DNA from: an uncultured Clostridia bacterium
GTDB lineage: Bacteria > Bacillota > Clostridia > Lachnospirales > CAG-274
Assembly: GCA_944376805.1 (NCBI GenBank)
Contig: CALWDX010000002.1
Span: 1-64,000, forward strand
DNA length: 64,000 nt
Direction of reading: 5' to 3'
In this document: piece by piece, positions 17,007 through 25,571 of the stretch
Layout: every line of letters starts with the position of its first letter
How positions within the stretch are numbered: the first letter of the stretch is position 1
Program-made: the position numbers and the translations under genes
The notes under the pieces: model-generated
What the model was told of the DNA's origin: nothing
The model's input: only the letters and a program-made list of their open reading frames with translations
The model's database searches: none

Positions 17007-19700
17007 TTATTTTTTTAAACCTAAAGTAATAATTTCTTTTTTACCAAGTTTAATATTTTTATCTAATTGTCTAATTTCTTTTTCTTCTAATAAATCTAAC
17101 TCAACAATATTCATATCTGTATTAATTTCAAGATTAGCATCTTCTGTTGCAAGATTAAACCATCTAGTAACAATATATTTACTATCATAACTTAATTTAA
17201 GTGCAGAATGAGCTACTTCTAAATGACTTGTATCTAATAATTGATAACCACTATTAAGGCTACCATCTTGTAAAGATACTTGTGTATAAGTCCAATCTAT
17301 TTGATATTGATAAGCTAATTTATAAGATTTATAAACCTCTTTATCTTTTCCATGTGGAATAATAGCAAATTCAACTTGTCTTTGTCCTAAACATTGTGCC
17401 TCTGGTGTTAAGAATACACCCCAGTCACCAAGTTCTCTTGTACCTCTATGAATTGTAACAGCAATAGTATTTTTACCATCTCTTAATATTTCATATTCAT
17501 TTAAACCTTTATTAGCAATAGTTAAACCACACTCATCTGTATGAACATTAACAAATGCTTGTTGATGCTGTGCATTACAAGGATTTTCCCAAGCTTTATC
17601 TGGTGTATTATCCCTTTTAGCTACTTCAAATATAGCATCTGCAAAATGATATGGTGTATCTAAATTAGTTTCAAATAAAGCTCTAATTCTATGGTCTAAA
17701 GCTTCATTATTAAAACTAGCTACTGCTTTAATAACTGGATTAGATTTTTCAAATGTATATTTTACATTAATAACTTGTTCTATTAATTCATCTACTCTTT
17801 GAGCTTTTCTATGTTTAAATTCTACAAGGTCTTGAATTTCTTTGTCTAAAGTTTCATTAGCTTTTTTAGGTACTTTCATAGTATGTGTAACACTTACAAC
17901 AACTCTATAAGACTCATTTTCTATTATTTCAACTTTAGCATCTATACCTTTAGTAGTAATAGGAGTTTCACCCACTGGCATAAAGTAAATATATTCGTTA
18001 CCTATATCACCACAATCTTCAAATACACCAAGATTATCCCAAGTTTTATTATTAGCTTTATCTAAAAGATTAAAGCTACCATCTTTATTAAAGTTTACTT
18101 CATAGAAAGGTGTATCTATTTTATTATTTTCTTTAACCATAAGTACATTATTAGATTTATTTACTTCATTAGGTATAAGAGCAAAACTTTCAAAACTAAA
18201 TGATTTCATATCTACAACTTCTAAAGTTACTTTAACTCTTTTAGCAATATAAGGGTCTCTAAATTTATCTTTTGGTAAATCATAATTAAAATAGTTAGGT
18301 ATAACTTCAACTTTAGCATTCACTTCTTCACCATTAGCATTTACTACTTTATAAGTAGGTAAAGCCATTTCATTTAATTCATTAACTATACCTCTAACAG
18401 TTCCTTCTTTAAAGTATTTTTTAAATACTTCAACATCTATTTCTACAACTCCAGAACGTTTATCTGCACTTGTATTAGTAACAATAAAAGGTATAGCATC
18501 TTTACTTATATTTTCAAAGTTTTTAGTATTAACTTTAGATTTTAAATAAGCAAGACTTTCATCTATTATATGTTTAGCTACATTTTCAGCTTTTTCAAAT
18601 CTTGTTACCATTTCTCTATGAACATCATCTACACTACAACCACAAATACTATCGTGAGGATGATTTTCCATTAATAATTTCCAACCATATTTAAATAAAT
18701 GATGTGGATATTCTTTACCATTTACATAAGCCATAGTAGCTAAAGGTTCTGCAACTTTTTCAAATAACATTTGACATCTAGCATTCATTTGTTTTATATA
18801 AATACGAGAAGAAGCTGTATTAGCAAGTGTATACCAACCATCTGTTTGTTGACTTCTAAGTTCACCTGTAATAGTTGTCATATCTTCTTTTAACTCTGTT
18901 TTTAATGCTTTAATATAATCTTCAAAATTAGAGTGTATAAACTCTACATCTGGATATACTTTTTTAGCAATTTCTATTGCTTTAGACAAATCTGTTTGTA
19001 CTGGTTGATGGTCACAACCATTCATAAATAATAAATGAGAAGTACTTGCATATTTAGATGCATCATCTAATTTTTTAGCCCAATATTCTTTTGCTTCTTG
19101 TTCATCTGTTGGAATATGTATACCATTACTATACCAGTTAGCAAAAAGTATACCTAAAACAGAAGAACCATCTTCAGAATTCCAATACATTTCAGAATAT
19201 GGTGATTCATATGTATCACTTTCACCAACTTGATTATTAAATCCAGTTGGTTTTACACCTCTACCAAAAACAGCTGTATCAATACCAGCCTTTTTTAACA
19301 TTTGTGGAGCTTGTCCCATATTACCAAAAGAGTCTGGAAAATAACCAACTTTACATACTTCTCCATATTCTCTAGCTAATTGATGTCCTATTTGTAAATT
19401 TCTAACATTAGCTTCACTACTTGTTAAAAATTCATCTTGTAAAATAAACCAAGGTCCAACATGTATTCTTTTTGCCTCTATTAACTTTTTAAGTCTTTCT
19501 TTATTTTCTGGTCTTACTTGTAAATAATCTTCTATTAATAAAGTTTGTCCATCTAAATGAAAACTTTTATAATCTTTATCATTTTCTAAAGTTTCAATTA
19601 ATGTATCAAAAAATTCTATTAATAACATATGATGTTTCTCATATGGTAAATACCACTCTCTATCCCAATGACTATGTGAAATAATATGTGCTTTCTTCAT
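17007..19700 (-). CDS. Alpha-mannosidase, glycoside hydrolase family 38
   Basis: An 897-residue intracellular (no signal peptide) alpha-mannosidase resembling MngB. The catalytic domain starts with HSHWDREWY (zinc ligands His and Asp), followed by GYFPDSFGN with the nucleophile and zinc-binding Asp123, and GCDHQPVQ, GWKLLMENHPHDSICGCSVD further on. Beta-rich domains fill the C-terminal half. It probably trims mannose from imported host or yeast glycans or acts on mannosylglycerate-type substrates. It has its own consensus promoter, and the adjacent kinase-like gene is likely part of the same pathway. Confidence 0.93.
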   Translation of the reverse strand: MKKAHIISHSHWDREWYLPYEKHHMLLIEFFDTLIETLENDKDYKSFHLDGQTLLIEDYLQVRPENKERLKKLIEAKRIHVGPWFILQDEFLTSSEANVRNLQIGHQLAREYGEVCKVGYFPDSFGNMGQAPQMLKKAGIDTAVFGRGVKPTGFNNQVGESDTYESPYSEMYWNSEDGSSVLGILFANWYSNGIHIPTDEQEAKEYWAKKLDDASKYASTSHLLFMNGCDHQPVQTDLSKAIEIAKKVYPDVEFIHSNFEDYIKALKTELKEDMTTITGELRSQQTDGWYTLANTASSRIYIKQMNARCQMLFEKVAEPLATMAYVNGKEYPHHLFKYGWKLLMENHPHDSICGCSVDDVHREMVTRFEKAENVAKHIIDESLAYLKSKVNTKNFENISKDAIPFIVTNTSADKRSGVVEIDVEVFKKYFKEGTVRGIVNELNEMALPTYKVVNANGEEVNAKVEVIPNYFNYDLPKDKFRDPYIAKRVKVTLEVVDMKSFSFESFALIPNEVNKSNNVLMVKENNKIDTPFYEVNFNKDGSFNLLDKANNKTWDNLGVFEDCGDIGNEYIYFMPVGETPITTKGIDAKVEIIENESYRVVVSVTHTMKVPKKANETLDKEIQDLVEFKHRKAQRVDELIEQVINVKYTFEKSNPVIKAVASFNNEALDHRIRALFETNLDTPYHFADAIFEVAKRDNTPDKAWENPCNAQHQQAFVNVHTDECGLTIANKGLNEYEILRDGKNTIAVTIHRGTRELGDWGVFLTPEAQCLGQRQVEFAIIPHGKDKEVYKSYKLAYQYQIDWTYTQVSLQDGSLNSGYQLLDTSHLEVAHSALKLSYDSKYIVTRWFNLATEDANLEINTDMNIVELDLLEEKEIRQLDKNIKLGKKEIITLGLKK

Positions 19701-19768
19701 TTAATTTACCTCCTATTTTTATACTATAATTTATTTATTAAAATATATTTTTTATATCTTTAAAGTAT

Positions 19769-19797
19769 ATTATATATAAATATTTTAACTATGTCAA
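19769..19797 (-). promoter_or_regulatory. Promoter of the mannosidase gene
   Basis: TTGACA (19792-19797), 17-bp spacer, TATAAT (19769-19774) on the minus strand, a full consensus. Confidence 0.85.
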
Positions 19798-19844
19798 ATT
19801 AAAAAACTTATTTATTTAATTATAAATAAATAAGTTTTTTAATT
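19797..19844. terminator. Terminator between kinase-like gene and mannosidase
   Basis: A 21-bp inverted repeat (19797-19817 and 19824-19844) with A- and T-runs at its ends, directly after the stop codon of the kinase-like gene. Its base meets the mannosidase -35 box. Confidence 0.85.
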
Positions 19845-19849
19845 AGGTA

Positions 19850-20956
19850 TTAACTATATTTTTTAACTATATTTTTCATTTCTTCCCACTTACTTTCCAT
19901 ATCTGAAACAAGTTTAAATTGTGTCCTAGCTCTATCTAAATTATGTCCCTCTCTATGTATTTTAAAATAAGTATCCCCTTGTAAATAATCTGTTAAAAAT
20001 CTTATTCCACATTCTAAAGTCATTAATTTAGCACCTAAAGGAAATAGTTCTTTTTCTTTACTTGTTAAACTACCTTTTGTACCCTCTATAAATCCTTTAG
20101 TATATGCTTCAAAAAGTTCCATACTACATTCAACTTTAGATAAATCTTTTTCATCTTCTAAAGCAGTACTAGCTCCAAATCTTATTGAATCACCATAATC
20201 ATATAAAATACTTCCTGGCATAACTGTATCTAAATCTATAACACATATAGCTTTTTTAGTTTCATCATCTATCATAATATTGTTAAGTTTAGTGTCATTA
20301 TGTGTAACCCTTAAAGGTATCTCTTTATTATTCAATGCATCACAAATAATACAACAATCTTTTTCCCTATCTAAAACAAAATTTATTTCTTTTTCTACTT
20401 CTTTAACTCTACTAACTATATCATTTTTTATAGCTTCTTTTAAATTATTAAGTCTATCTATTGTATTATGAAAATTAGGAATAGTTTCATAAAGGGTATT
20501 AGCTGGGAAGTCTGCTAAAAGCATTTGAAAATTTCCAAAAGCTACTGCACTTTCATAAAAATCTTGTGCGTTTTCTACTAAATCATAAGTTGTAGCATTA
20601 TCTATAAAATTATAAACTCTCCAACAATCACCATCTTTACCTTTATAATAATTTTTTTCATCTTTAGTTTTTATAACATTTAGAGTTCCTCTTTCTGGAT
20701 TTCCTCCATTTTTTATAATAGTATCTTTAAGATATAATGTAATATTAACTATATTATACATTAATTCATCTGGATTTTTAAAAATATTTGTATTTATCTT
20801 TTGTAAAATATATTTTTTAATAGTATTATCTTCTAATCTACATTTAATACAAAACGTATCATTAATATGACCTTTTTCTAAAGGTTCTTTTTCTATTACT
20901 TCACCATCAAATTCAAAATTTTTTATAGCTAAATCAATTTGATTTTCTATATCCAT
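19850..20956 (-). CDS. APH-fold kinase, N-acetylhexosamine 1-kinase like
   Basis: A phosphotransferase of the aminoglycoside-kinase fold, 368 residues. It has a nucleotide loop (LEKGHINDTFCI), the catalytic HNDTKLNNIMID and the metal-binding VIDLDTVMPGSILYDYGDSIR, an arrangement seen in NahK-type N-acetylhexosamine 1-kinases. Sitting beside an alpha-mannosidase, it may phosphorylate a released hexose or hexosamine at C1. Choline kinase-like roles cannot be excluded. An ATG at 20968 overlaps the GGAGG itself; the next ATG (20956) is correctly spaced, so I start there. Confidence 0.75.
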   Translation of the reverse strand: MDIENQIDLAIKNFEFDGEVIEKEPLEKGHINDTFCIKCRLEDNTIKKYILQKINTNIFKNPDELMYNIVNITLYLKDTIIKNGGNPERGTLNVIKTKDEKNYYKGKDGDCWRVYNFIDNATTYDLVENAQDFYESAVAFGNFQMLLADFPANTLYETIPNFHNTIDRLNNLKEAIKNDIVSRVKEVEKEINFVLDREKDCCIICDALNNKEIPLRVTHNDTKLNNIMIDDETKKAICVIDLDTVMPGSILYDYGDSIRFGASTALEDEKDLSKVECSMELFEAYTKGFIEGTKGSLTSKEKELFPLGAKLMTLECGIRFLTDYLQGDTYFKIHREGHNLDRARTQFKLVSDMESKWEEMKNIVKKYS

Positions 20957-21021
20957 ATAAACCTCCATAGATATAATATTATTTTAATAACAAAATTTAT
21001 CTAAAATATAAAACTATATTA

Positions 21022-21050
21022 ATAATATCATTATAACCTATAATTGTCAA
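21022..21050 (-). promoter_or_regulatory. Promoter of the kinase-like gene
   Basis: TTGACA (21045-21050), 17-bp spacer, TATTAT (21022-21027), minus strand. The -35 box is inside a short palindrome ATAATTGTCAATTAT (21040-21054), which also covers the end of the DUF454 gene. Confidence 0.75.
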
Positions 21051-21407
21051 TTATATAGTTTTTATCCTAAATAAAAAATAATAATATTTAAATAAATCAA
21101 TGAAAAAAAGCATTATTTTTAAATAAATAATATCTACTATAAATATAGATATAATTATCATAAATGAAGATAAAAACATTAAATATATTTTAGTTAGTGC
21201 TTTCATTTCTCTATTTAGTACAAAGTCTTTTAAATTATTTTTATATATATTAGTATTTATAAACCAATTATAAAATTTATTAGAACCTTTAGCAAAACAA
21301 ACAGATGATATTAATAAAAAAGGTGTTGTTGGTAAAATTGGAACTACAATTCCAAAAATACTAATACTTAAAAATATAAAAGCTAAAATTAAATATATAT
21401 ATCTCAT
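21051..21407 (-). CDS. DUF454 (YbaN-like) inner-membrane protein
   Basis: A 118-residue membrane protein with the DUF454 pattern GIVVPILPTTPFLLISSVCFAKGS near the N-terminus, then FYNWFINTNIYKNNLKDF, and three to four transmembrane segments. The family is widespread and uncharacterised. It has its own consensus promoter and GGAGGA ribosome site. The tail (IDLFKYYYFLFRIKTI) is unusually aromatic. No functional hint comes from neighbours. Confidence 0.82.
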   Translation of the reverse strand: MRYIYLILAFIFLSISIFGIVVPILPTTPFLLISSVCFAKGSNKFYNWFINTNIYKNNLKDFVLNREMKALTKIYLMFLSSFMIIISIFIVDIIYLKIMLFFIDLFKYYYFLFRIKTI

Positions 21408-21438
21408 ATATCCTCCTTTTCCAACTATTTTACTAAAA

Positions 21439-21467
21439 ATTATAAAATAATTTTATAGTTTTGTCAA
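21439..21467 (-). promoter_or_regulatory. Promoter of the DUF454 gene
   Basis: TTGACA (21462-21467), 17-bp spacer, TATAAT (21439-21444), minus strand. Confidence 0.82.
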
Positions 21468-21563
21468 TATTTAGACTTTTATACTTTATCTTTCAGTATT
21501 ATTAGTTTAATTAGTGTAAAAAATATTACTATAATAAATCATATTCTTAAGGAGGAATTTATT

Positions 21564-21929
21564 ATGAAAATATTGCCTATTGCTATAACATTAGTTGGTT
21601 TATCTTTAACTGGCTGTGGAAATAACAATGAATCAAATAATACAACTATGGTAGAAAGTACAACTAAATCTTCAATATCAAATAATATAAATGGTGTTTT
21701 TGATGGGTATAGATATAATACAGATGATTACAATTTAGAATCTACAACTTATGATAAAAATTATAATAGTCGATTTGGTGATGGCATGAAAGGTGCTGAA
21801 AATATAAAAGGAAATGAAAATAAATCGACAAAAAATAAAATAAAATCTGATATTAATAATATTTATAATAAAGAGAAAAATATGTATAATAATATAAAAA
21901 ATGATATAAAAAATAGTATGAAAAATTAA
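21564..21929 (+). CDS. Small lipoprotein, function unknown
   Basis: A 121-residue secreted lipoprotein. A short signal peptide (MKILPIAITLVGLSLTGC) ends in the lipobox LTGC with the lipidated Cys18. The mature part is low-complexity, rich in Asn, Lys, Ser and Thr, and ends in a lysine-rich helical repeat. I recognise no domain. It has a strong AAGGAGG ribosome site, a -10 TATAAT near 21532, and its own terminator, so it is a single-gene unit. Confidence 0.75.
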   Translation: MKILPIAITLVGLSLTGCGNNNESNNTTMVESTTKSSISNNINGVFDGYRYNTDDYNLESTTYDKNYNSRFGDGMKGAENIKGNENKSTKNKIKSDINNIYNKEKNMYNNIKNDIKNSMKN

Positions 21930-21952
21930 AAGTAGGCTTTAAGCCTACTTTT
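21928..21952. terminator. Terminator of the lipoprotein gene
   Basis: AAAAGTAGGCTT (21928-21939) and its perfect inverse (21941-21952), ending in TTTT. It overlaps the stop codon and may also stop leftward tRNA transcription. Confidence 0.88.
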
Positions 21953-21959
21953 ATTAATA

Positions 21960-22031
21960 CACCCCCAGTTGGAATCGAACCAGCAATTAGCCCTTAGGAG
22001 GGGCTTGTTATATCCATTTAACTATGAGGGC
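21960..22031 (-). tRNA. tRNA-Arg (anticodon CCT)
   Basis: A complete cloverleaf on the minus strand: acceptor GCCCTCA with TGGGGGT (two G-U pairs), D arm GTTA/TAAC with AATGGATA loop, anticodon stem AGCCC/GGGCT with loop CTCCTAA (anticodon CCT at 21996-21998), T arm with TTCGATT loop and one C-A mismatch. CCA is not encoded (GTATT follows). It reads AGG codons. It lies just downstream of csrA, in the same direction. Confidence 0.9.
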
Positions 22032-22033
22032 TA

Positions 22034-22061
22034 ATATATTTAAATTATAATTTAAATATAT
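22034..22061. repeat. 28-bp pure A/T palindrome between csrA and tRNA-Arg
   Basis: Perfect 28-bp palindrome made only of A and T, immediately after the csrA stop. It could be a weak terminator or a processing site that frees the tRNA. The pairing is weak, so the role is uncertain. Confidence 0.5.
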
Positions 22062-22283
22062 CTAAATGTCAAATAGTTTTTTTACATCTTTTATATCTAC
22101 ATTTAATATTGCTTCTTTATTTTCATTAGTTATTTGTTCAAATACTTCTTTTCTATATATAGGTATATCTTTAGGTGCTTTTATACCTATTTTTACTTGT
22201 TCTTTACCTATATCAATTATAACTACTTCTATATTTTCATTTATAATTATAGAATCTCCCTTTTTTCTGCTTAATGCTAACAT
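22062..22283 (-). CDS. csrA: Carbon storage regulator CsrA
   Basis: A 73-residue RNA-binding dimer with the family start MLALSRKKGDSIIINENIEV and IGIKAPKDIPIYRKEV. In Firmicutes, CsrA represses flagellin (hag) translation by binding the leader RNA and is itself held by FliW. Here it is 2 bp after fliW and the last gene of the flgM-flgN-flgK unit, the expected setting. The target hag gene is outside the window. Confidence 0.96.
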   Translation of the reverse strand: MLALSRKKGDSIIINENIEVVIIDIGKEQVKIGIKAPKDIPIYRKEVFEQITNENKEAILNVDIKDVKKLFDI

Positions 22284-22285
22284 AT

Positions 22286-22750
22286 TTATTCACCACCCTT
22301 TTTTTGAGAGTGTTTATTTAACATTTCTTTATAAATATAATATTTTATTGGATACTCTTCATTATTACATATTATTTGTTTAGCTTTATTATTAATAGTA
22401 TTTATAATAATAGGTGCTTTTAAATTTACACTTATATTTTTTGTATCTTTAGGTATAGTAGCCATACAATAAATATACAAATCTTCTTCTTTATCATAAT
22501 TTAAACTATTTAAACTTTCTATTTCTGCAATAGGGTTATATTCTGGTAAAAACTTAAATATATCAAAAAGTGTAAATACTATGTCTATATCTTCAATAGA
22601 TTGTAACCAACAAAATGGACTATTTTCATCTTCATCTGTCATAAATAAAAACTTTTTCAAATTTTCAAATCCTGGCAATCCATCTTCAAAATTTATAACT
22701 TTTTCATTAAATATTTCTATTTCTCCAAAAAACCTTGTTTTTAATTTCAT
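22286..22750 (-). CDS. fliW: Flagellar assembly factor FliW
   Basis: A 154-residue protein with the FliW pattern (FEDGLPGFENLKKFLFM near the N-terminus, NLKAPIIIN near residue 105). FliW binds CsrA without competing for its RNA face and also binds flagellin, so that flagellin synthesis follows secretion. It is translationally linked to csrA (2-bp gap) and follows the formyltransferase by 17 bp. Confidence 0.95.
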   Translation of the reverse strand: MKLKTRFFGEIEIFNEKVINFEDGLPGFENLKKFLFMTDEDENSPFCWLQSIEDIDIVFTLFDIFKFLPEYNPIAEIESLNSLNYDKEEDLYIYCMATIPKDTKNISVNLKAPIIINTINNKAKQIICNNEEYPIKYYIYKEMLNKHSQKKGGE

Positions 22751-22767
22751 ATTACACCTCTTAAAAG

Positions 22768-23562
22768 TTAATTTATATAAGGATTTAATAATAATGATCT
22801 ATCTCTATTAATTAATTTATTATATATTTCATCTTCATTAAGTAAATTATTTAAATATTCTCTTGCTACAATGTCATTAAAATCAATATTTTTAGTATAT
22901 CTTATTTCCTTAGTCTTATCTTGCTTAATTGGTTTATAACCAAATATTTCTTTACTATATATTCTATCCACTAAAGAGTTTTGTGCAACTTCAACTGCTT
23001 TCATACCAAGTAAAAAAGGACTGATTTTCTCTGGCTTAGGCAAAGCATGGTATAACATATCACCAGAATCTAAACCTTTACCTAACATGTGAATAGTAGC
23101 TCCTATAAGCTCTGGATTATTATCATATGCTGCCCAAAAATTACAAGAACTACCTCTATAATAAGGACTAACTCCCATATGAATGTTAATAGCTTTTTTA
23201 TCTATTAAAAAATCTACTAATGGTTCTTTTATAAAACTACTTCCAAAAATTATATAAATATCTGATTGTAAAGCTAACTGTAGATTTTCCATATTAACTT
23301 TATTTAAATCTCCTAATTTTAATGATAAACTTCTTACATTTTTATTTAAAAATTTTAAATCTCCAAAAACTTCTTTTTCTGCTTTTTTAACATTAGAAAA
23401 ATACTTTTCCATTACCTCAGAGTTATTGAAAAAATCTTTGGTTATACCTGGAAATACTGTATTACATTCTTGAATAGCAAAAACTTCATCACTTATTTCA
23501 GATAACTTGTTAATTAATCTAATATGTCTAGGTTGATTACTTGTAAATATAGTTATTTTCAT
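22768..23562 (-). CDS. Formyltransferase-fold enzyme, probable sugar N-formyltransferase
   Basis: A 264-residue protein with the methionyl-tRNA/GART formyltransferase core. The catalytic triad is visible: Asn and His in AINIHMGVSPYYRGSSCNFW and Asp in GKGLDSGDML. It lacks the C-terminal tRNA-binding domain of Fmt, and its N-terminus (MKITIFTSNQPRHIRL) is that of small-molecule formyltransferases. It would use formyl-tetrahydrofolate to formylate an amino sugar. It is 4 bp downstream of a NodB-type deacetylase inside the flagellar unit, which suggests joint work on a flagellar or surface glycan. Confidence 0.78.
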   Translation of the reverse strand: MKITIFTSNQPRHIRLINKLSEISDEVFAIQECNTVFPGITKDFFNNSEVMEKYFSNVKKAEKEVFGDLKFLNKNVRSLSLKLGDLNKVNMENLQLALQSDIYIIFGSSFIKEPLVDFLIDKKAINIHMGVSPYYRGSSCNFWAAYDNNPELIGATIHMLGKGLDSGDMLYHALPKPEKISPFLLGMKAVEVAQNSLVDRIYSKEIFGYKPIKQDKTKEIRYTKNIDFNDIVAREYLNNLLNEDEIYNKLINRDRSLLLNPYIN

Positions 23563-23566
23563 AATA

Positions 23567-24517
23567 TTATCTCCTTAATTCATTAAAAATATTGATATGA
23601 TCTTCTCTTAAAAATTCATAATTACTATTACCTTTTAAAGTCATATTACTTCTAAAACCTATTTTTATTCCTAAATCTTTTAATACTTCTAATGTATCAT
23701 TATTGTAAATTCCACAAGGATGTGACATACATATAATTTTATCATTTATAATATTTTCTAATATGCTTTTATTAGTAAAATAATCTTTATATTGTTCTTC
23801 TTTATTTAAAGCAGTTATATTAATAGGATGAGTATGACTATGTAAACCTATTATATTGCCATTATTATACAAATCTTTTACCTCTTCTTTACTAATCCAA
23901 ATTTTACTTTTACAATCCTCAATATTAAAATTATACTTAGTCATTATTTTATTCATAAAATAATCATATTTATCTACAATTATATTATCTCTTAAATATC
24001 TAAATAATCTATCATTATCTGTATAAAAATCATAACCTTTTAAATATTCTTTAGGATTAAAGGTATAAATAATATTTTTTATATTATTACCTATAACTTC
24101 ATCTTCTACTAATAAATTAAAAAATTCATTATAAAAATCATCAATATCTTTATAAACTAAGTTTCTAAAATATCTATAAATTTCTAATTTACTAAAATTT
24201 TTAGTAAATATACTTGAATAAATAAAGTAAAAGACAGTTAAAGTATTATACCCCCCCCAAAGTTCTTTTAGTATTTTGTTAGAAATATCATATTGGCATT
24301 TTAAACCATCGTCAAAAGTAAGACAAACATCTTCTTTATCTAACTTATTTTTTAATGCTTTTTCTAACCATTCTCTAGCATCTATTATTTTATATTTTTC
24401 ATTATAATAATCTAAAATATTAAGCAAATCATTTTCATTTATTGCACCTTGTTGATATATATGTTTTTTATTATCATAAAAATGATGAAACATTATAGCA
24501 TGACCTAAATTTATCAT
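23567..24517 (-). CDS. NodB-type polysaccharide deacetylase with an internal G8 tract
   Basis: A 316-residue protein. The NodB metal-site motifs are present: LTFDDG (residues 66-71) and HSHTHP (near 225), followed by MSHPCGIYNNDTL. There is no signal peptide, so it should act in the cytosol on a nucleotide- or lipid-linked sugar. The coding strand has eight consecutive G (24251-24258) encoding Trp87-Gly88-Gly89, unique in this A+T-rich window. Gain or loss of one G would stop the protein early. It is placed between flgL and the formyltransferase. Flagellar or surface glycan modification is inferred. Confidence 0.78.
   Translation of the reverse strand: MINLGHAIMFHHFYDNKKHIYQQGAINENDLLNILDYYNEKYKIIDAREWLEKALKNKLDKEDVCLTFDDGLKCQYDISNKILKELWGGYNTLTVFYFIYSSIFTKNFSKLEIYRYFRNLVYKDIDDFYNEFFNLLVEDEVIGNNIKNIIYTFNPKEYLKGYDFYTDNDRLFRYLRDNIIVDKYDYFMNKIMTKYNFNIEDCKSKIWISKEEVKDLYNNGNIIGLHSHTHPINITALNKEEQYKDYFTNKSILENIINDKIICMSHPCGIYNNDTLEVLKDLGIKIGFRSNMTLKGNSNYEFLREDHINIFNELRR
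24251..24258 (-). repeat. G8 homopolymer in the deacetylase gene
   Basis: Eight C on the plus strand, so eight G in the coding strand at codons 87-89. It is the longest G/C run I noticed in the window and a possible slipped-strand site. Confidence 0.85.
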
Positions 24518-24542
24518 TTTTCATATTCTCCTTATATATAAT

Positions 24543-24569
24543 TACCCCTTTATCAATGATAAAAGGGTA
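24543..24569 (-). other. Hairpin between flgL and the deacetylase gene
   Basis: A 13-bp stem (24557-24569 with 24543-24555). The single imperfect pair becomes G-U in minus-strand RNA, so the element fits an RNA hairpin in the direction of the operon. No U-run follows; it is more likely a processing or attenuation point than a terminator. Confidence 0.6.
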
Positions 24570-24580
24570 TTGTAATAAAA

Positions 24581-25558
24581 TTATCTTAAATAATCCGCTA
24601 AAGTGATTTGTGTTACTTGCATACCAATATTTAATGAAGCCATATAAGCTGAATTAGCCGTATTGTAATTCATCATAACCTCAGCTATATTAGCATCTTC
24701 ATTTTCACTCATAACAGTTTTATAGTTAAGTTTATCATCTTCTAATCTTGTTTGAACAAGCTCAACACGTTTAGAACGTACACCAATATCTGTTTCTAAT
24801 GTAGATACTTTAGATTGAAAATCTTCTACATTTTTAATAGTTTGTTCCATTTGACCTCTAAGGTCATTATTTCTTTCCCAATTTAATAAATCTTGTGGTG
24901 TAGTTATTGCATCAAGTTCTTCTAAAATCTCTTGGAATGTTTTAGTAAATCCATTACTAATACCTCTTAATGCATCATAATCATCTTGATTATAAACATC
25001 TGGACCAAGTGAATTTATAGGTACAGTTATACCAGCACCTACTTGTACTTCTATATATTGACCATCTACTCCATTAGGATATATTTCAGGATTTAATATA
25101 TTATCACCATTAGCATCTTTTATAATAGGCTTTTCATCAGTTTTAAAACCAGAAAATAAACTTCTTCCCATATAATCACTATTAAGCTCTTGTTCAAACT
25201 GTTCAACTAAAGATAAATATTCTTTTAATATTTTTTTCCTATCTTCAGTTGTATAAGTATCATTAGAACCTTGAGTCATAAGACCTTTCATATCTTCTAA
25301 TATTTTATTCATATTGTTAAAAACAGTTTCTGTTGCATCTATCCAAGAAGTAGCATCAGATGCATTTTTAACATATTGTTCTGTTTCAGAAAGCATAGTT
25401 CTAAATTTTAAAGAACGACTAGCTATAATAGGGTCATCTGAAGGAACTTGTATTTTTTTACCTGTTGAACCTTGAGTATTATATCTATCTAATAAACCTA
25501 AATTTCTACTAATATTAGTTAACATTCTATTAGACATCATTGCATTTGTTACTCTCAT
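24581..25558 (-). CDS. flgL: Flagellar hook-associated protein 3 (hook-filament junction)
   Basis: A 325-residue protein with flagellin-like ends: MRVTNAMMSNRMLTNISRNLGLLDRY at the N-terminus and MMNYNTANSAYMASLNIGMQVTQITL at the C-terminus, each forming the coiled-coil D0/D1 region. FlgL sits between FlgK and the filament. It follows the second flgK by 13 bp. Confidence 0.94.
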   Translation of the reverse strand: MRVTNAMMSNRMLTNISRNLGLLDRYNTQGSTGKKIQVPSDDPIIASRSLKFRTMLSETEQYVKNASDATSWIDATETVFNNMNKILEDMKGLMTQGSNDTYTTEDRKKILKEYLSLVEQFEQELNSDYMGRSLFSGFKTDEKPIIKDANGDNILNPEIYPNGVDGQYIEVQVGAGITVPINSLGPDVYNQDDYDALRGISNGFTKTFQEILEELDAITTPQDLLNWERNNDLRGQMEQTIKNVEDFQSKVSTLETDIGVRSKRVELVQTRLEDDKLNYKTVMSENEDANIAEVMMNYNTANSAYMASLNIGMQVTQITLADYLR

Positions 25559-25571
25559 ATTTTAAAACCTC

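Noticed and set aside
21045-21054. Palindrome at the kinase promoter as a specific operator
   Set aside because: ATAATTGTCAATTAT is mostly the consensus -35 box in A+T-rich DNA; without a second example it is not convincing.
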